Of a DNA stretch of 64,000 nucleotides, positions 25,306-33,717 are shown one piece after another. Source of the DNA: Gemmatimonadaceae bacterium (lineage in GTDB: Bacteria > Gemmatimonadota > Gemmatimonadetes > Gemmatimonadales > Gemmatimonadaceae); the NCBI GenBank assembly GCA_036496605.1, contig DASXKV010000044.1, positions 38,634 through 102,633 on the forward strand, given 5' to 3'. The notes below the pieces were generated by a model, which saw only the letters and a program-made list of their open reading frames with translations, had not been told where the DNA came from and ran no database searches. Numbering within the stretch: position 1 is the stretch's first letter; each line of letters opens with the position of its first letter. Both the position numbers and the translations under genes were made by a program.

Positions 25306-25352
25306 GCGGCGGGCGTTAGGCGATGACGAGAGACGTTAGGCAATCGCCACCG

Positions 25353-27341
25353 CTATTCGACCACGTACGCTTCCATCGCGAAATACTCGGCCAGCCCGAG
25401 CCGGTCGAGCTCCGCCGCCGTGCCCTTGTTGCGTGCTTCGACGCGTTGCCAGAACTCACGCTCGTCGTAGCCGCCCGGGAAGGGCGCCGAGTCCTTTTGC
25501 GATTGATGCTTGAAGATCGCCTGGATCTTGAGTCGCAACTCCTCCTGGGAGAGTGGAACGAGCCAGGTTGCCGCGTCGATCGGCCACTCCTGCCAGGCGC
25601 CCCGGTATAACCAGATCTCCGGACTGCGGCCGGATGCCTGCGTCTTGATACGAGCGGAGCCCTCCTCACCGTTAGGCGACTCGGACCCGATTTCCATCAG
25701 CGCTCGGTCGATTGCCTCCTTGCACATGCGGTGCGTGCCATGCGGATCCGACAGGTCGCCGGCGACGAAGATGTGCTGTGGACGGATCTCCTCGAGCAAA
25801 GCACGAACGATGGCGACGTCCTTCGGGCCGATCGCGTCCTTGCGGACCTTGCCCGTTTGATAGAACGGCAAGTTGAGAAAGCGCGCCGCACCGCGCGGCA
25901 GGCCGACGGTCTCGATGCCGCTCACGGCTTCCGCTTCGCGAATGATGCGCTTGATGTCCTGCACCTCCGGGATGTCGACCTCCCCCGGCCGTTTGCGTTC
26001 GAGGAAGGAGTAGACCGTTTCCGCGAGGCTCTGCACCTTTGCCGGATCGATCAAATCATTGCCGGCCGTGCGCATGAGAAAATCGACGTATCGGCGCACA
26101 TCGTGATCGAACACCGCGATGTTGCCGCTCGTTTGATAGGCAATCGTGATCTCGTTCTCGTTCTCGACCAGCTTGCGCAGTATGCCACCCATCGAAATGA
26201 CGTCGTCGTCGGGATGCGGCGAGAAGCAGATGATCCGCTGGTGCGTCGGCAGCTTGGATTTGCCTCGGATCTTCGCGCCGAGGATGTTGAAGACTTTCCC
26301 GTTCACCTCGCCCGGCGTGCCGTACTTCGCGACGAGCGCCGACATCTTATGCTCCGCATAGTCTCGCTGCGTGAGCTTGAGGATCGCCTTGTCCGTCTGT
26401 TGCGAGAGCCACATCACGGCGCGGACCATCAGTTCTTGCGTCCACTGCACCTCGTCGATGAGCCACGGGGTCTTGATGCGCGTGAGCTCGGCGCCTGCCG
26501 CCCGATCGACGTAGAACGTCGTATCCGGATGGCGTTGCAGGAAGGTCGCGGCCACCTCGACGTCGATGTCACCCTCGACGGCGCGCCTGACGATCGTCGA
26601 CTTGTGCTCGCCCGTCGCGAGGATCGCGATCTCGTGCGCATCGAGGATCGTCGCCACGCCCATCGTGATCGCCTCGCGTGGCACGAACTCCTCGCCGAAA
26701 AAGTCGGCAGCGGCGTCGCGGCGCGTGATGGCGTCGAGCGTGACGGGCCGCGTGCGACTGTCCGCACCCGAACCCGGCTCATTGAAGCCGATGTGGCCCG
26801 TCTTACCGATACCAAGAATCTGAAAATCGATTCCTCCGGCGTCGGCGATCGCATCCTCGTAGCGGCGGCAGAACTCCTCGACGCGATCGGGCGGAACGGT
26901 ACCGTCCGGGATGTGAACGTTCTCGGGCCGGATGTCGATGTGCGAGAACAGATTCTCCCACATGAACCGATGGTAGGAGTGGATGCTCTCGCGCGGCATC
27001 GGGTAGTACTCGTCCAGATTGAACGTTACGACGTGCCGGAAGCTCAGCTCCTCTTCGCGATGCATGCGAATCAGCTCGCGATAGACCCCAATCGGAGTGG
27101 AACCCGTCGCGAGTCCCAGCACCGCGGTCTCGCCTGCGGCGTCCTTCTCACGCACGAGAGTGGCGATCCGATTCGCAACCAGTCGCGCAATGTGCTCGTG
27201 ATCGTCGACCACGAGCGTCCGAATGCGCTCGAGGCCTGCGGGGATGTGAGGGACACGAGAAGGCCCGCGACTCGGCGAGCGATCGCGGGCCTCCCTCTCG
27301 GCGACGGCGTCCGCGCGGACGCCGGTGACCGAATCGGCCAT
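25353..27341 (-). CDS. nagB: Glucosamine-6-phosphate deaminase fused to a PIG-L deacetylase domain
   Basis: A 662-residue bifunctional protein. Residues about 40-300 are NagB-like, which converts glucosamine-6-phosphate to fructose-6-phosphate and ammonia: LGLATGSTPIGVYREL, NLDEYYP with the ring-opening Asp near 107, and GIGKTGHIGFNEPGS near 180. In that last motif the Asp of the E. coli DGH triad is Thr while His and Glu remain. Residues about 370-560 are a PIG-L/LmbE zinc deacetylase: FSPHPDDDVISMGG near 378, SDPHGTH near 533. The same architecture occurs in Bacteroidetes. No separate nagA is present, so the PIG-L part may de-acetylate GlcNAc-6-P or a related sugar. The first 35 residues are polar and probably disordered. 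Confidence 0.92.
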   Translation of the reverse strand: MADSVTGVRADAVAEREARDRSPSRGPSRVPHIPAGLERIRTLVVDDHEHIARLVANRIATLVREKDAAGETAVLGLATGSTPIGVYRELIRMHREEELSFRHVVTFNLDEYYPMPRESIHSYHRFMWENLFSHIDIRPENVHIPDGTVPPDRVEEFCRRYEDAIADAGGIDFQILGIGKTGHIGFNEPGSGADSRTRPVTLDAITRRDAAADFFGEEFVPREAITMGVATILDAHEIAILATGEHKSTIVRRAVEGDIDVEVAATFLQRHPDTTFYVDRAAGAELTRIKTPWLIDEVQWTQELMVRAVMWLSQQTDKAILKLTQRDYAEHKMSALVAKYGTPGEVNGKVFNILGAKIRGKSKLPTHQRIICFSPHPDDDVISMGGILRKLVENENEITIAYQTSGNIAVFDHDVRRYVDFLMRTAGNDLIDPAKVQSLAETVYSFLERKRPGEVDIPEVQDIKRIIREAEAVSGIETVGLPRGAARFLNLPFYQTGKVRKDAIGPKDVAIVRALLEEIRPQHIFVAGDLSDPHGTHRMCKEAIDRALMEIGSESPNGEEGSARIKTQASGRSPEIWLYRGAWQEWPIDAATWLVPLSQEELRLKIQAIFKHQSQKDSAPFPGGYDEREFWQRVEARNKGTAAELDRLGLAEYFAMEAYVVE

Positions 27342-27347
27342 CTTATG

Positions 27348-27704
27348 TTAGGCGGAGAACGAGCTGCCGCAGCCGCAACCGCCAGACGCGTTAGGATTCT
27401 TGAAGGTGAAGCCGGAGCCCATCATCGACGTGACGTAGTCGATGGTGACGCCATTCAAATACTGTGCGGAGAACGGATCGACGAAGACGCGCCATTCGCC
27501 CTGAGCGACTACCAGATCGTCCTCGGCCGCCTCGTCCTCGATCAGCAGGCCGTATTTGAAGCCACTGCAGCCACCGGGCTGAACGCTCACGCGGAGACCG
27601 CCCTTGGCCGGATCGACACCCTCTTGCTCCATGAACTTTTTCACCTCGGCTGACGCGTTCGGTGTGATGACTACCGCCAGCTCGGGTTGATTCATTGTGC
27701 TCAT
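27348..27704 (-). CDS. HesB/IscA/ErpA-type iron-sulfur cluster insertion protein
   Basis: A-type carrier of 118 residues that delivers Fe-S clusters to apo-enzymes. The three conserved cysteines are present: GGCSGF near residue 55 and the C-terminal GGCGCGSSFSA. The start is ATG 27704, placed 6 bp after a perfect AGGAGG; the longer reading lacks a ribosome site. It sits 6 bp before the NagB fusion on the same strand, an odd partner for amino-sugar genes, and its stop lies in a CCTAACA word. Closest to ErpA/IscA by motif; which one cannot be fixed. Confidence 0.92.
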   Translation of the reverse strand: MSTMNQPELAVVITPNASAEVKKFMEQEGVDPAKGGLRVSVQPGGCSGFKYGLLIEDEAAEDDLVVAQGEWRVFVDPFSAQYLNGVTIDYVTSMMGSGFTFKNPNASGGCGCGSSFSA

Positions 27705-27769
27705 TCGAACCCTCCTCAACGCGGCCAAGTGTTGCAGCGCCGCAGGTTACGCGAAAGATAAAGCGTCGG

Positions 27770-29629
27770 TCAATCGGCCGCCACCGCTTCTTGCGCTTCA
27801 CGTTGCGCAATGGCGGGCGGCGGCTGCTCCATTCGGAACGACCTCGCGATCCAGCTGAAGGCCAGTGCGGCTATGACGAGCATTATCACGCCCGGCGTGA
27901 TCTCTCCAAAGATGATCTTTCCCGATCCAAACAGCGAGGAATAGACCGCGACGATCCCCGCGACCCAATTCGTCCATGCCAGCGCGCCGCCAGGGATGTG
28001 CTCGCGGCCAAAGCCGAGTCGCGCAGAGACATGTGCCCAACCCGGACCACCGGGACGGACGCGCTTGTAGAAAGAGTCTAGCACTGCATCTGACTCAGGC
28101 TGGGTGAGGTATGTCACGGTGAGCCAGATGATGGTGCTGAGCGCGACGGTAACGAGCATCACGACCGCATCGGCGTTCGAATCGCCCGGCGCGAAGCGCG
28201 GCGCGATGGTCTTCAGCGCAATCACCGAGATCACGAACGACGCGACCATGGCACTGATCTCCGACCACGCATTGATGCGCCACCAGTACCAGCGGAGAAT
28301 GAGCACCAGCCCCGTGCCGGCTCCGAGCGCCAGCAGGAATTTCCACGCGCCTTCGACGGACGAGAGTTGCCAGGTGACAATCGTCGAGGCCAGGAACAGA
28401 AAGATTGTCGCCCAGCGCGACACCGAGACGTAGTGCTTTTCGGTGGCCTCCTTGTTCATGAAACGGCGATAGACGTCGTTCACGAGGTACGACGCGCCCC
28501 AGTTCAACTGAGTTGCGACGGTCGACATGTAGGCCGCGGCGAAACCGGCCATCATGAAGCCGCGCCAGGGCGTCGGCAGCAGATCGACGAAGGCCTGGAC
28601 GTAGGCGGCCTCGTGATCGTGGGTCGGTCCGATGCCCGCCGGATACAGTATGATCGTCGCGAGGCCGGTAATGATCCACGGCCACGGGCGCAGCGCATAG
28701 TGCGCCACCTGGAACGAGAGCGTCGCGAGGACGCCGTCCCTCTCAGTGCGTGCCGAGAAGATTCGCTGCGCGACATAGCCCCCGCCGCCCGGCTCCGCAC
28801 CCGGGTACCAGGCCGCCCACCATTGCACGCCAAGGAACACCGCAAGAGAGAGAATCGGCATCCAGGCGTACGCCATGAGGCCACTGGGTCCCCAGGACAC
28901 GGGCAACACGGATAACGCTGCTTTCTCGCTTCCGAAGTGAGCGGCCACTCCAGCCTTCAACGCAGCCATTCCGCCGACTGCCTTCACCGCGAAGATCGCG
29001 AGCACGATCACCGCGGTCATCTTAATTACGAACTGCACGAGATCGGTCCAGAGGACCGCCCACATTCCGGCTGCGACCGAGTACGCAACCGTGATGACGA
29101 AGCAAATGCCAACTGCGATCACCTGTCCGGAAATCGTCACGCCACCGAGCTGCACGTCGCGCAGCCCGAGCGAGATCGTGAGGATCTTGATCATCGCGCG
29201 CGTCACCCAGCCGAGGATGATCAGGTTGATCGGTATTGCGAGATAGAGCGAGCGGAAGACTCGTAAGGCAGCCGCGGGCTTGCCCCCGTACCGGATCTCC
29301 GCGAACTCGACGTCCGTCATGACGTTCGCACGACGCCAGAGACGGGCGAAGAAGAACACGGTCAGCATCCCGCTCATCAGCAGATTCCACCACAACCAGT
29401 TTCCCGCAACGCCGTGTGAGGACACGAGTCCCGTGACAACCAGGGGCGTGTCGGCGGCGAAGGTCGTGGCGACCATCGACGCGCCGGCGAGCCACCAGGG
29501 CACTTGGCGGCCCGAGATGAAGTACTCACTCAGACTCTCGCCACCGCGTCGCGTGAACGCGAAGCCGATACCCGCCGAGAGAAGGAAGTAACTGGCGACG
29601 ATTGCCCAATCGATCGCTGTCAGATTCAT
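27770..29629 (-). CDS. Sodium:solute symporter family protein (long SSS member)
   Basis: A 619-residue Na+ symporter with about 14-15 helices, longer than the 519-residue paralogue downstream. TM1 is AIDWAIVASYFLLSAGIGFAF; GESLSEYFISGRQVPWWLAG and a WWLAGASMVATTFAADTP segment are typical. The insertion GAEPGGGGYVAQRIFSARTE marks the branch that includes sugar and peptidoglycan-fragment symporters. It overlaps the serine hydrolase gene by ATGA, so it probably imports a product released by that hydrolase. Substrate inferred only. Confidence 0.92.
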   Translation of the reverse strand: MNLTAIDWAIVASYFLLSAGIGFAFTRRGGESLSEYFISGRQVPWWLAGASMVATTFAADTPLVVTGLVSSHGVAGNWLWWNLLMSGMLTVFFFARLWRRANVMTDVEFAEIRYGGKPAAALRVFRSLYLAIPINLIILGWVTRAMIKILTISLGLRDVQLGGVTISGQVIAVGICFVITVAYSVAAGMWAVLWTDLVQFVIKMTAVIVLAIFAVKAVGGMAALKAGVAAHFGSEKAALSVLPVSWGPSGLMAYAWMPILSLAVFLGVQWWAAWYPGAEPGGGGYVAQRIFSARTERDGVLATLSFQVAHYALRPWPWIITGLATIILYPAGIGPTHDHEAAYVQAFVDLLPTPWRGFMMAGFAAAYMSTVATQLNWGASYLVNDVYRRFMNKEATEKHYVSVSRWATIFLFLASTIVTWQLSSVEGAWKFLLALGAGTGLVLILRWYWWRINAWSEISAMVASFVISVIALKTIAPRFAPGDSNADAVVMLVTVALSTIIWLTVTYLTQPESDAVLDSFYKRVRPGGPGWAHVSARLGFGREHIPGGALAWTNWVAGIVAVYSSLFGSGKIIFGEITPGVIMLVIAALAFSWIARSFRMEQPPPAIAQREAQEAVAAD

Positions 29630-30846
29630 GGGTGGGAGCTCTGCGCGGAAATGGGTAAGCGAGCCATCGTCGACATCACGGCGTCCGCGAGCGCGACACG
29701 AACGCGACCGATCTTGGTGTTCGCGCGCGTCGGGTTCACGCGGTTGCTGAGGAGAATGACGAACACATCGCGCGCCGGGTCAATCCAGATCGACGTGCCG
29801 GTGAATCCGGTATGACCGAAGGCACGCTCCGACATGAGGTGACCGGCAGAATTGCGTCCGTCGGGCTTCTGCCAGCCCAGCGCGCGGTCCTGCACCTGAC
29901 GCGTCGTGAACAGCGCGATCGTCTCCGGTTTAATGATGCGTACGCCGTCGAGGGTTCCGTTATTCAGATACATCCGCGCGAACCGCGCAAGGTCGTATCC
30001 GGAGCTGAAAATGCCCGCGTGCGCGGATACGCCGCCCAGGTAGTACGCGCGCTCATCATGCACGACACCCCAGACCTTGCCGCCGCGGATGGGATCGATC
30101 TCCGTCGGTGCGATGCGTGGCTTGAGGGCGGCAGGCGGGCGATACATCGTCTCGTTCATCCCGAGCGGGTGGAACACGTGGTTGAGCACATACTGATCGA
30201 GCGACTCGCCGGAGAGACGCTCGACGAGCCGGCCGAGCATATAAGCTCCGATATCGCTGTAGATCATACGTACGCCCGGGAGCGTGTCGAGCGGCGTCGC
30301 GAACATCAGCTTCGCTAGGCTATCCGGATCGTGCGTCTGTCGATCGTACGGTTCGAAGGCGGGGAGCCCCGACGTATGCGTGATGAGATGTCGGATCGTA
30401 ACGAGCTCCTTGTGCGGACCACGCCACTCGGGGATGTAGCGCTGGAGCGGCGCGTCGAGGTCGACCTTTCCCTGCTCGTGCAGCTGCATCATCGCCGTGG
30501 TCATGCCGACGACCTTGGTGAGCGATGCGAGATCCCAGAGCGAGTGCTCGTCGGGTACTGCGCTCGGACCCCAATCGAGGTGACCGACACTGTCTTCGGC
30601 GAGGATACCGGCGTGCGTCCCAACGATGGCGTACGCGCCCGGAAAGGCACTGTCGTTGTGCGCTCGTGTCAGAATGGCGCTCAATGAATCGCGCAACGCA
30701 ACGCGTTCGGGTGCCGAGGTCGAAGGTAGAGACTGCGATCTCGCGATCGGTCCGGGTGCACCGGCGCAGGCGACGCCGCCGAGGAGAAACAGGACGGCTG
30801 CGCGATGGCGGTGAGGGGCAGAGCGCACGGTGACGAGTATGCTCAT
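29626..30846 (-). CDS. Exported beta-lactamase-family serine hydrolase (AmiE/EstB-like)
   Basis: A 406-residue class C beta-lactamase-fold protein. An N-terminal signal with a possible lipobox (LLGGVAC) sends it to the envelope. Catalytic motifs: SLTK (Ser-X-X-Lys, near residue 110), YSD in place of Tyr-X-Asn (near 205), and HTG in GHTGFTGT replacing Lys-Thr-Gly (near 363). These substitutions are usual for esterase, D-aminopeptidase or muramyl-amidase members, not true beta-lactamases. It begins the amino-sugar cluster and is co-translated with an SSS symporter. Trimming muropeptides for uptake, as for B. subtilis AmiE, is a plausible role but inferred. Confidence 0.9.
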   Translation of the reverse strand: MSILVTVRSAPHRHRAAVLFLLGGVACAGAPGPIARSQSLPSTSAPERVALRDSLSAILTRAHNDSAFPGAYAIVGTHAGILAEDSVGHLDWGPSAVPDEHSLWDLASLTKVVGMTTAMMQLHEQGKVDLDAPLQRYIPEWRGPHKELVTIRHLITHTSGLPAFEPYDRQTHDPDSLAKLMFATPLDTLPGVRMIYSDIGAYMLGRLVERLSGESLDQYVLNHVFHPLGMNETMYRPPAALKPRIAPTEIDPIRGGKVWGVVHDERAYYLGGVSAHAGIFSSGYDLARFARMYLNNGTLDGVRIIKPETIALFTTRQVQDRALGWQKPDGRNSAGHLMSERAFGHTGFTGTSIWIDPARDVFVILLSNRVNPTRANTKIGRVRVALADAVMSTMARLPISAQSSHP

Positions 30847-31073
30847 CGGCTCAACGGTTCAAGGCGGGGAGTCGACGCGTGCGATAAAGCGGCTCGGTCG
30901 TGGTATGACGCATTATAGACATCCTCGACGTGAGAAGGTACGCATAGCCGGTTGGCGAGCAGAGGCCAGTACGCATTAGGTTGTCCGCCGTGAGTCGTGC
31001 ATCCCTCTTGCACGCTCGGCCGGTCCACAACACGCGGGCGAGTTGGCGACTCGCCTAATGGGAGGATATACCG

Positions 31074-31412
31074 ATGAGGAGAATTTGTGCCGCGATTGGC
31101 GTAGCCGTCGCAGTGATGATGACCGGCGCGTGTGGTCCGCGACAGGCGTCCGTGCGCACCGCTCCGGCGGTCGAAGCGACGCTTCACTTCACGAATAACT
31201 TCCCGCAGCCGGTGAACGTGTACATCCTCCAGAATGGAGCGGAGACCCTCGTCAGGCAGGTCGGAGCGAACACCACGGAGAATCTTCCCGTTCGCGGCAT
31301 TCCACTGGGGACGCAGGTGCAGCTTCGCGCGGTAACGGTCGATGGCCGAAGCCAGATCGACTCGCAAAATCCGCTGACGGTCGCATCGACATTCACCTGG
31401 AAAGTGCCCTGA
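31074..31412 (+). CDS. Small putative lipoprotein
   Basis: A 112-residue exported protein with signal peptide MRRICAAIGVAVAVMMTGAC and mature N-terminus CGPRQ. The mature part is a compact beta-domain (ATLHFTNNFPQPVNVYILQNG, then NLPVRGIPLGTQVQLRAVTV) resembling small periplasmic beta-sandwich proteins. A clear GGGAGGA ribosome site is 8 bp upstream. It is divergent from the serine hydrolase, with a 227-bp shared control region. Function unknown. Confidence 0.75.
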   Translation: MRRICAAIGVAVAVMMTGACGPRQASVRTAPAVEATLHFTNNFPQPVNVYILQNGAETLVRQVGANTTENLPVRGIPLGTQVQLRAVTVDGRSQIDSQNPLTVASTFTWKVP

Positions 31413-31633
31413 GCGCGGAGCGCGCCGCGACTTCAGCGGCGGTTGCTACAACTCCGTGCATGGGATACCTTTACGAGCCGAAGCGAGGACCGACTCTCCC
31501 TTCGGCTCGCTCGCTTTGTGATGGCCGGGTGTTCCGCCCTTTGCGTCGAGCCTCTTTCCGGCGGCGGTTCAATCGCGACGCTGTTCGCGGTGTCGCCTGC
31601 TGGCCCGCTCGCTATCCTCCGTGACGGAACCGA
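31413..31633. other. Intergenic region with terminator-like hairpin
   Basis: 221 bp between the small lipoprotein and the phosphatidyltransferase. Stem CGAGCCGAAG (31474-31483) pairs perfectly with CTTCGGCTCG (31500-31509) around a 16-nt loop, followed by CTCGCTTTG. A short frame (ATG near 31519) ends by ATGA overlap on the next gene, but its sequence does not look like a real protein. Confidence 0.5.
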
Positions 31634-32344
31634 ATGAGAATTCTGCCGGACTGGTTGAAAAACGGGTACCTGCGTGTCATCGATCCGGTCGCGAACTGGC
31701 TGGTCCGCCGTCGAGTTCATCCAAATACTATCACAGCTATCGGCACCGCCTGTTCGATTACGGGCGGCGTCATCTATGGGACGGGGCACATCTCTGTCGG
31801 TGGGTTCTTTCTTGGCCTCACCGCCCTTTTTGACGTCCTCGACGGCACGGTTGCTCGCCGTTCCAAACAAAGCTCCACCTTCGGCGCATTTCTCGACTCC
31901 ACACTCGATCGGCTTGCCGACGGAGCCGTTCTCGGCGGGCTCGCTGTTTTTTATGCACTGAGTCCGGCGCACCGCAGTGTGCCGATGGTTGTCGTGTGTC
32001 TCGCTGGTATTATCGGTTCGTTCCTTACCTCGTACACGCGGGCACGCGCCGAGGCACTCGGCTTGGACGCGAAGGTAGGAATGCTGCAACGGCCTGAACG
32101 TGTCGTGCTCTTGTCGGTGCCGCAGGCATTCTTCGGTCTCGCGCTGCATGGCTGGGTGCTCGCGCTCATCATCATCTTTCTCACCGTGACGGCATGGATC
32201 ACCGTGGTCCAGCGCGTCGCCTTCGTCTACAACCAAACCGCGCCGCATCTCGAGGCGGATACGCTACGATTCTCCGACGGCGAAAAGCCGCGTTGGCTGC
32301 GGCGTCGGCGGAGTGTGTCGCGCTCTCTACTGAAAGGAGATTGA
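31634..32344 (+). CDS. CDP-alcohol phosphatidyltransferase (probable phosphatidylinositol-phosphate synthase)
   Basis: A 236-residue membrane enzyme that joins an alcohol phosphate or alcohol to CDP-diacylglycerol. The family motif D-X2-D-G-X2-A-R-X8-G-X3-D-X3-D is complete: DVLDGTVAR (residues about 72-80) then GAFLDSTLD. There are about five or six transmembrane helices, and the N-terminal amphipathic segment RILPDWLKNGYLRVIDP matches PgsA/PIP synthases. It lies 4 bp before inositol-1-phosphate synthase, so the product is most likely phosphatidylinositol phosphate. Phosphatidylglycerophosphate synthase is the alternative. Confidence 0.9.
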   Translation: MRILPDWLKNGYLRVIDPVANWLVRRRVHPNTITAIGTACSITGGVIYGTGHISVGGFFLGLTALFDVLDGTVARRSKQSSTFGAFLDSTLDRLADGAVLGGLAVFYALSPAHRSVPMVVVCLAGIIGSFLTSYTRARAEALGLDAKVGMLQRPERVVLLSVPQAFFGLALHGWVLALIIIFLTVTAWITVVQRVAFVYNQTAPHLEADTLRFSDGEKPRWLRRRRSVSRSLLKGD

Positions 32345-32348
32345 GTAC

Positions 32349-33701
32349 GTGCAGGCTTCGTCCAAAGGCCCGAAGAGCGCCGCATCCGGCGCTCGCTCTT
32401 CCATTCGTCCAGCGACCGGGAAGCTCGGCATCCTAACGCCGGGACTCGGCGCCGTGGCCACGACATTCATGGCCGGCGTCGAGAGTATTCGTCGCGGGCT
32501 GTCCAAGCCGATTGGATCGCTGACCCAGATGGCGACGATTCGCCTGGGTAAGCGAACCGAGAAGCGCGCACCGCTGATCAAGGAGTTCGTTCCGCTGGCG
32601 GAGCTGGACGATCTCGTTTTCGGCGCCTGGGATCCGATCGCCGACGACGCGCTGACAGCAGCATGCAAAGCGGGCGTTCTCGAGCAGCGCGATATCGAGC
32701 CGCTCGCGGATTTTCTGCGCGAGATCAAGCCGATGCCGGCGGTGTTCGACAATCGTTATGTCACTCGCATTCACGGCGAGAACGTGAAGCACGGCAAAAC
32801 GAAGCGAGATCTCGCCGAGCAGCTTCGGCAGGACATTCGCGACTTCAAAACAAAGAATCGCCTCGACCGCGTGGTTGCGGTATGGTGCGCGTCTACGGAG
32901 ACATACATCAAGTCGGGCCCGCAGCACGCGACGATCGAGCAGTTCGAGAAAGCGATGGAGAGCAACGACGACCTGATCGCGCCGTCGATGCTCTACGCGT
33001 GGGCGTGCATCATGGAGGGCGTGCCATACTGCAATGGAGCGCCGAATCTCGCCGTCGACACTCCGGCGCTGATGCAGCTCGCGATAGATCGTGGTGTCCC
33101 GATTTCAGGAAAGGATTTCAAGACGGGTCAGACGTGGATGAAGACCGTCATCGCGCCGGGTCTCAAGGCGCGCATGCTCGGACTCGCCGGATGGTACTCG
33201 ACGAACATCCTCGGCAATCGGGATGGCGAGGTGCTGGACGACCCAGCGTCGTTCAAGACGAAAGAAGAGTCCAAGTTGAGCGTGCTGCACACGGTTCTGC
33301 AGCCGGAGATTTACCCCGATCTCTACAAGGATTTCTCCCACGTCGTGCGCATCAATTACTACCCGCCGCGCGGAGACAACAAGGAAGGCTGGGATAACAT
33401 CGACATCTTCGGGTGGATGGGCTACCCGATGCAGATCAAGGTGAACTTCCTGTGCCGCGATTCGATTCTGGCGGCTCCCATCGTGCTCGATCTGGCGCTG
33501 TTCTCGGATTTCGCCCAACGCGCCGGGCTGAAGGGGATTCAGGAATGGTTAAGCTTCTATTACAAAAGCCCGATGGCCGCTCCCGCTCTCAAGCCAGAAC
33601 ACGATCTTTTCATCCAGCAGACGAAGCTCAAGAACACTCTGCGGCACCTCATGGGTGAGGAACAGATCACGCATCTGGGACTGGAGTACTACCAGTCGTA
33701 G
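32349..33701 (+). CDS. ino1: myo-Inositol-1-phosphate synthase
   Basis: A 450-residue NAD-dependent isomerase converting glucose-6-phosphate to inositol-1-phosphate. Family segments visible: NAD-binding GKLGILTPGLGAVATTFMAG, PLAELDDLVFGAWDP, NRLDRVVAVWCASTETY, AWACIMEGVPYCNGAPN, and the catalytic-lysine region SGKDFKTGQTWMKT near residue 255. The start is GTG after AAAGGAGA. Longer than actinobacterial Ino1 (about 360) and nearer the size seen in Bacteroidetes. Coupled with the phosphatidyltransferase, it supplies inositol phosphate for phosphoinositol lipids. Confidence 0.95.
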   Translation: MQASSKGPKSAASGARSSIRPATGKLGILTPGLGAVATTFMAGVESIRRGLSKPIGSLTQMATIRLGKRTEKRAPLIKEFVPLAELDDLVFGAWDPIADDALTAACKAGVLEQRDIEPLADFLREIKPMPAVFDNRYVTRIHGENVKHGKTKRDLAEQLRQDIRDFKTKNRLDRVVAVWCASTETYIKSGPQHATIEQFEKAMESNDDLIAPSMLYAWACIMEGVPYCNGAPNLAVDTPALMQLAIDRGVPISGKDFKTGQTWMKTVIAPGLKARMLGLAGWYSTNILGNRDGEVLDDPASFKTKEESKLSVLHTVLQPEIYPDLYKDFSHVVRINYYPPRGDNKEGWDNIDIFGWMGYPMQIKVNFLCRDSILAAPIVLDLALFSDFAQRAGLKGIQEWLSFYYKSPMAAPALKPEHDLFIQQTKLKNTLRHLMGEEQITHLGLEYYQS

Positions 33702-33717
33702 ACAGGGAGGAATCGCC

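Noticed and set aside
29626..30846. True beta-lactamase (antibiotic resistance)
   Set aside because: Tyr-X-Asn is YSD and Lys-Thr-Gly is HTG, and it is linked to amino-sugar genes, so an esterase or muramyl-amidase role is more likely.
31443..31637. 64-codon frame with ATGA-like overlap on the phosphatidyltransferase
   Set aside because: It runs through a hairpin, its translation has no protein-like pattern, and it lacks a ribosome site.
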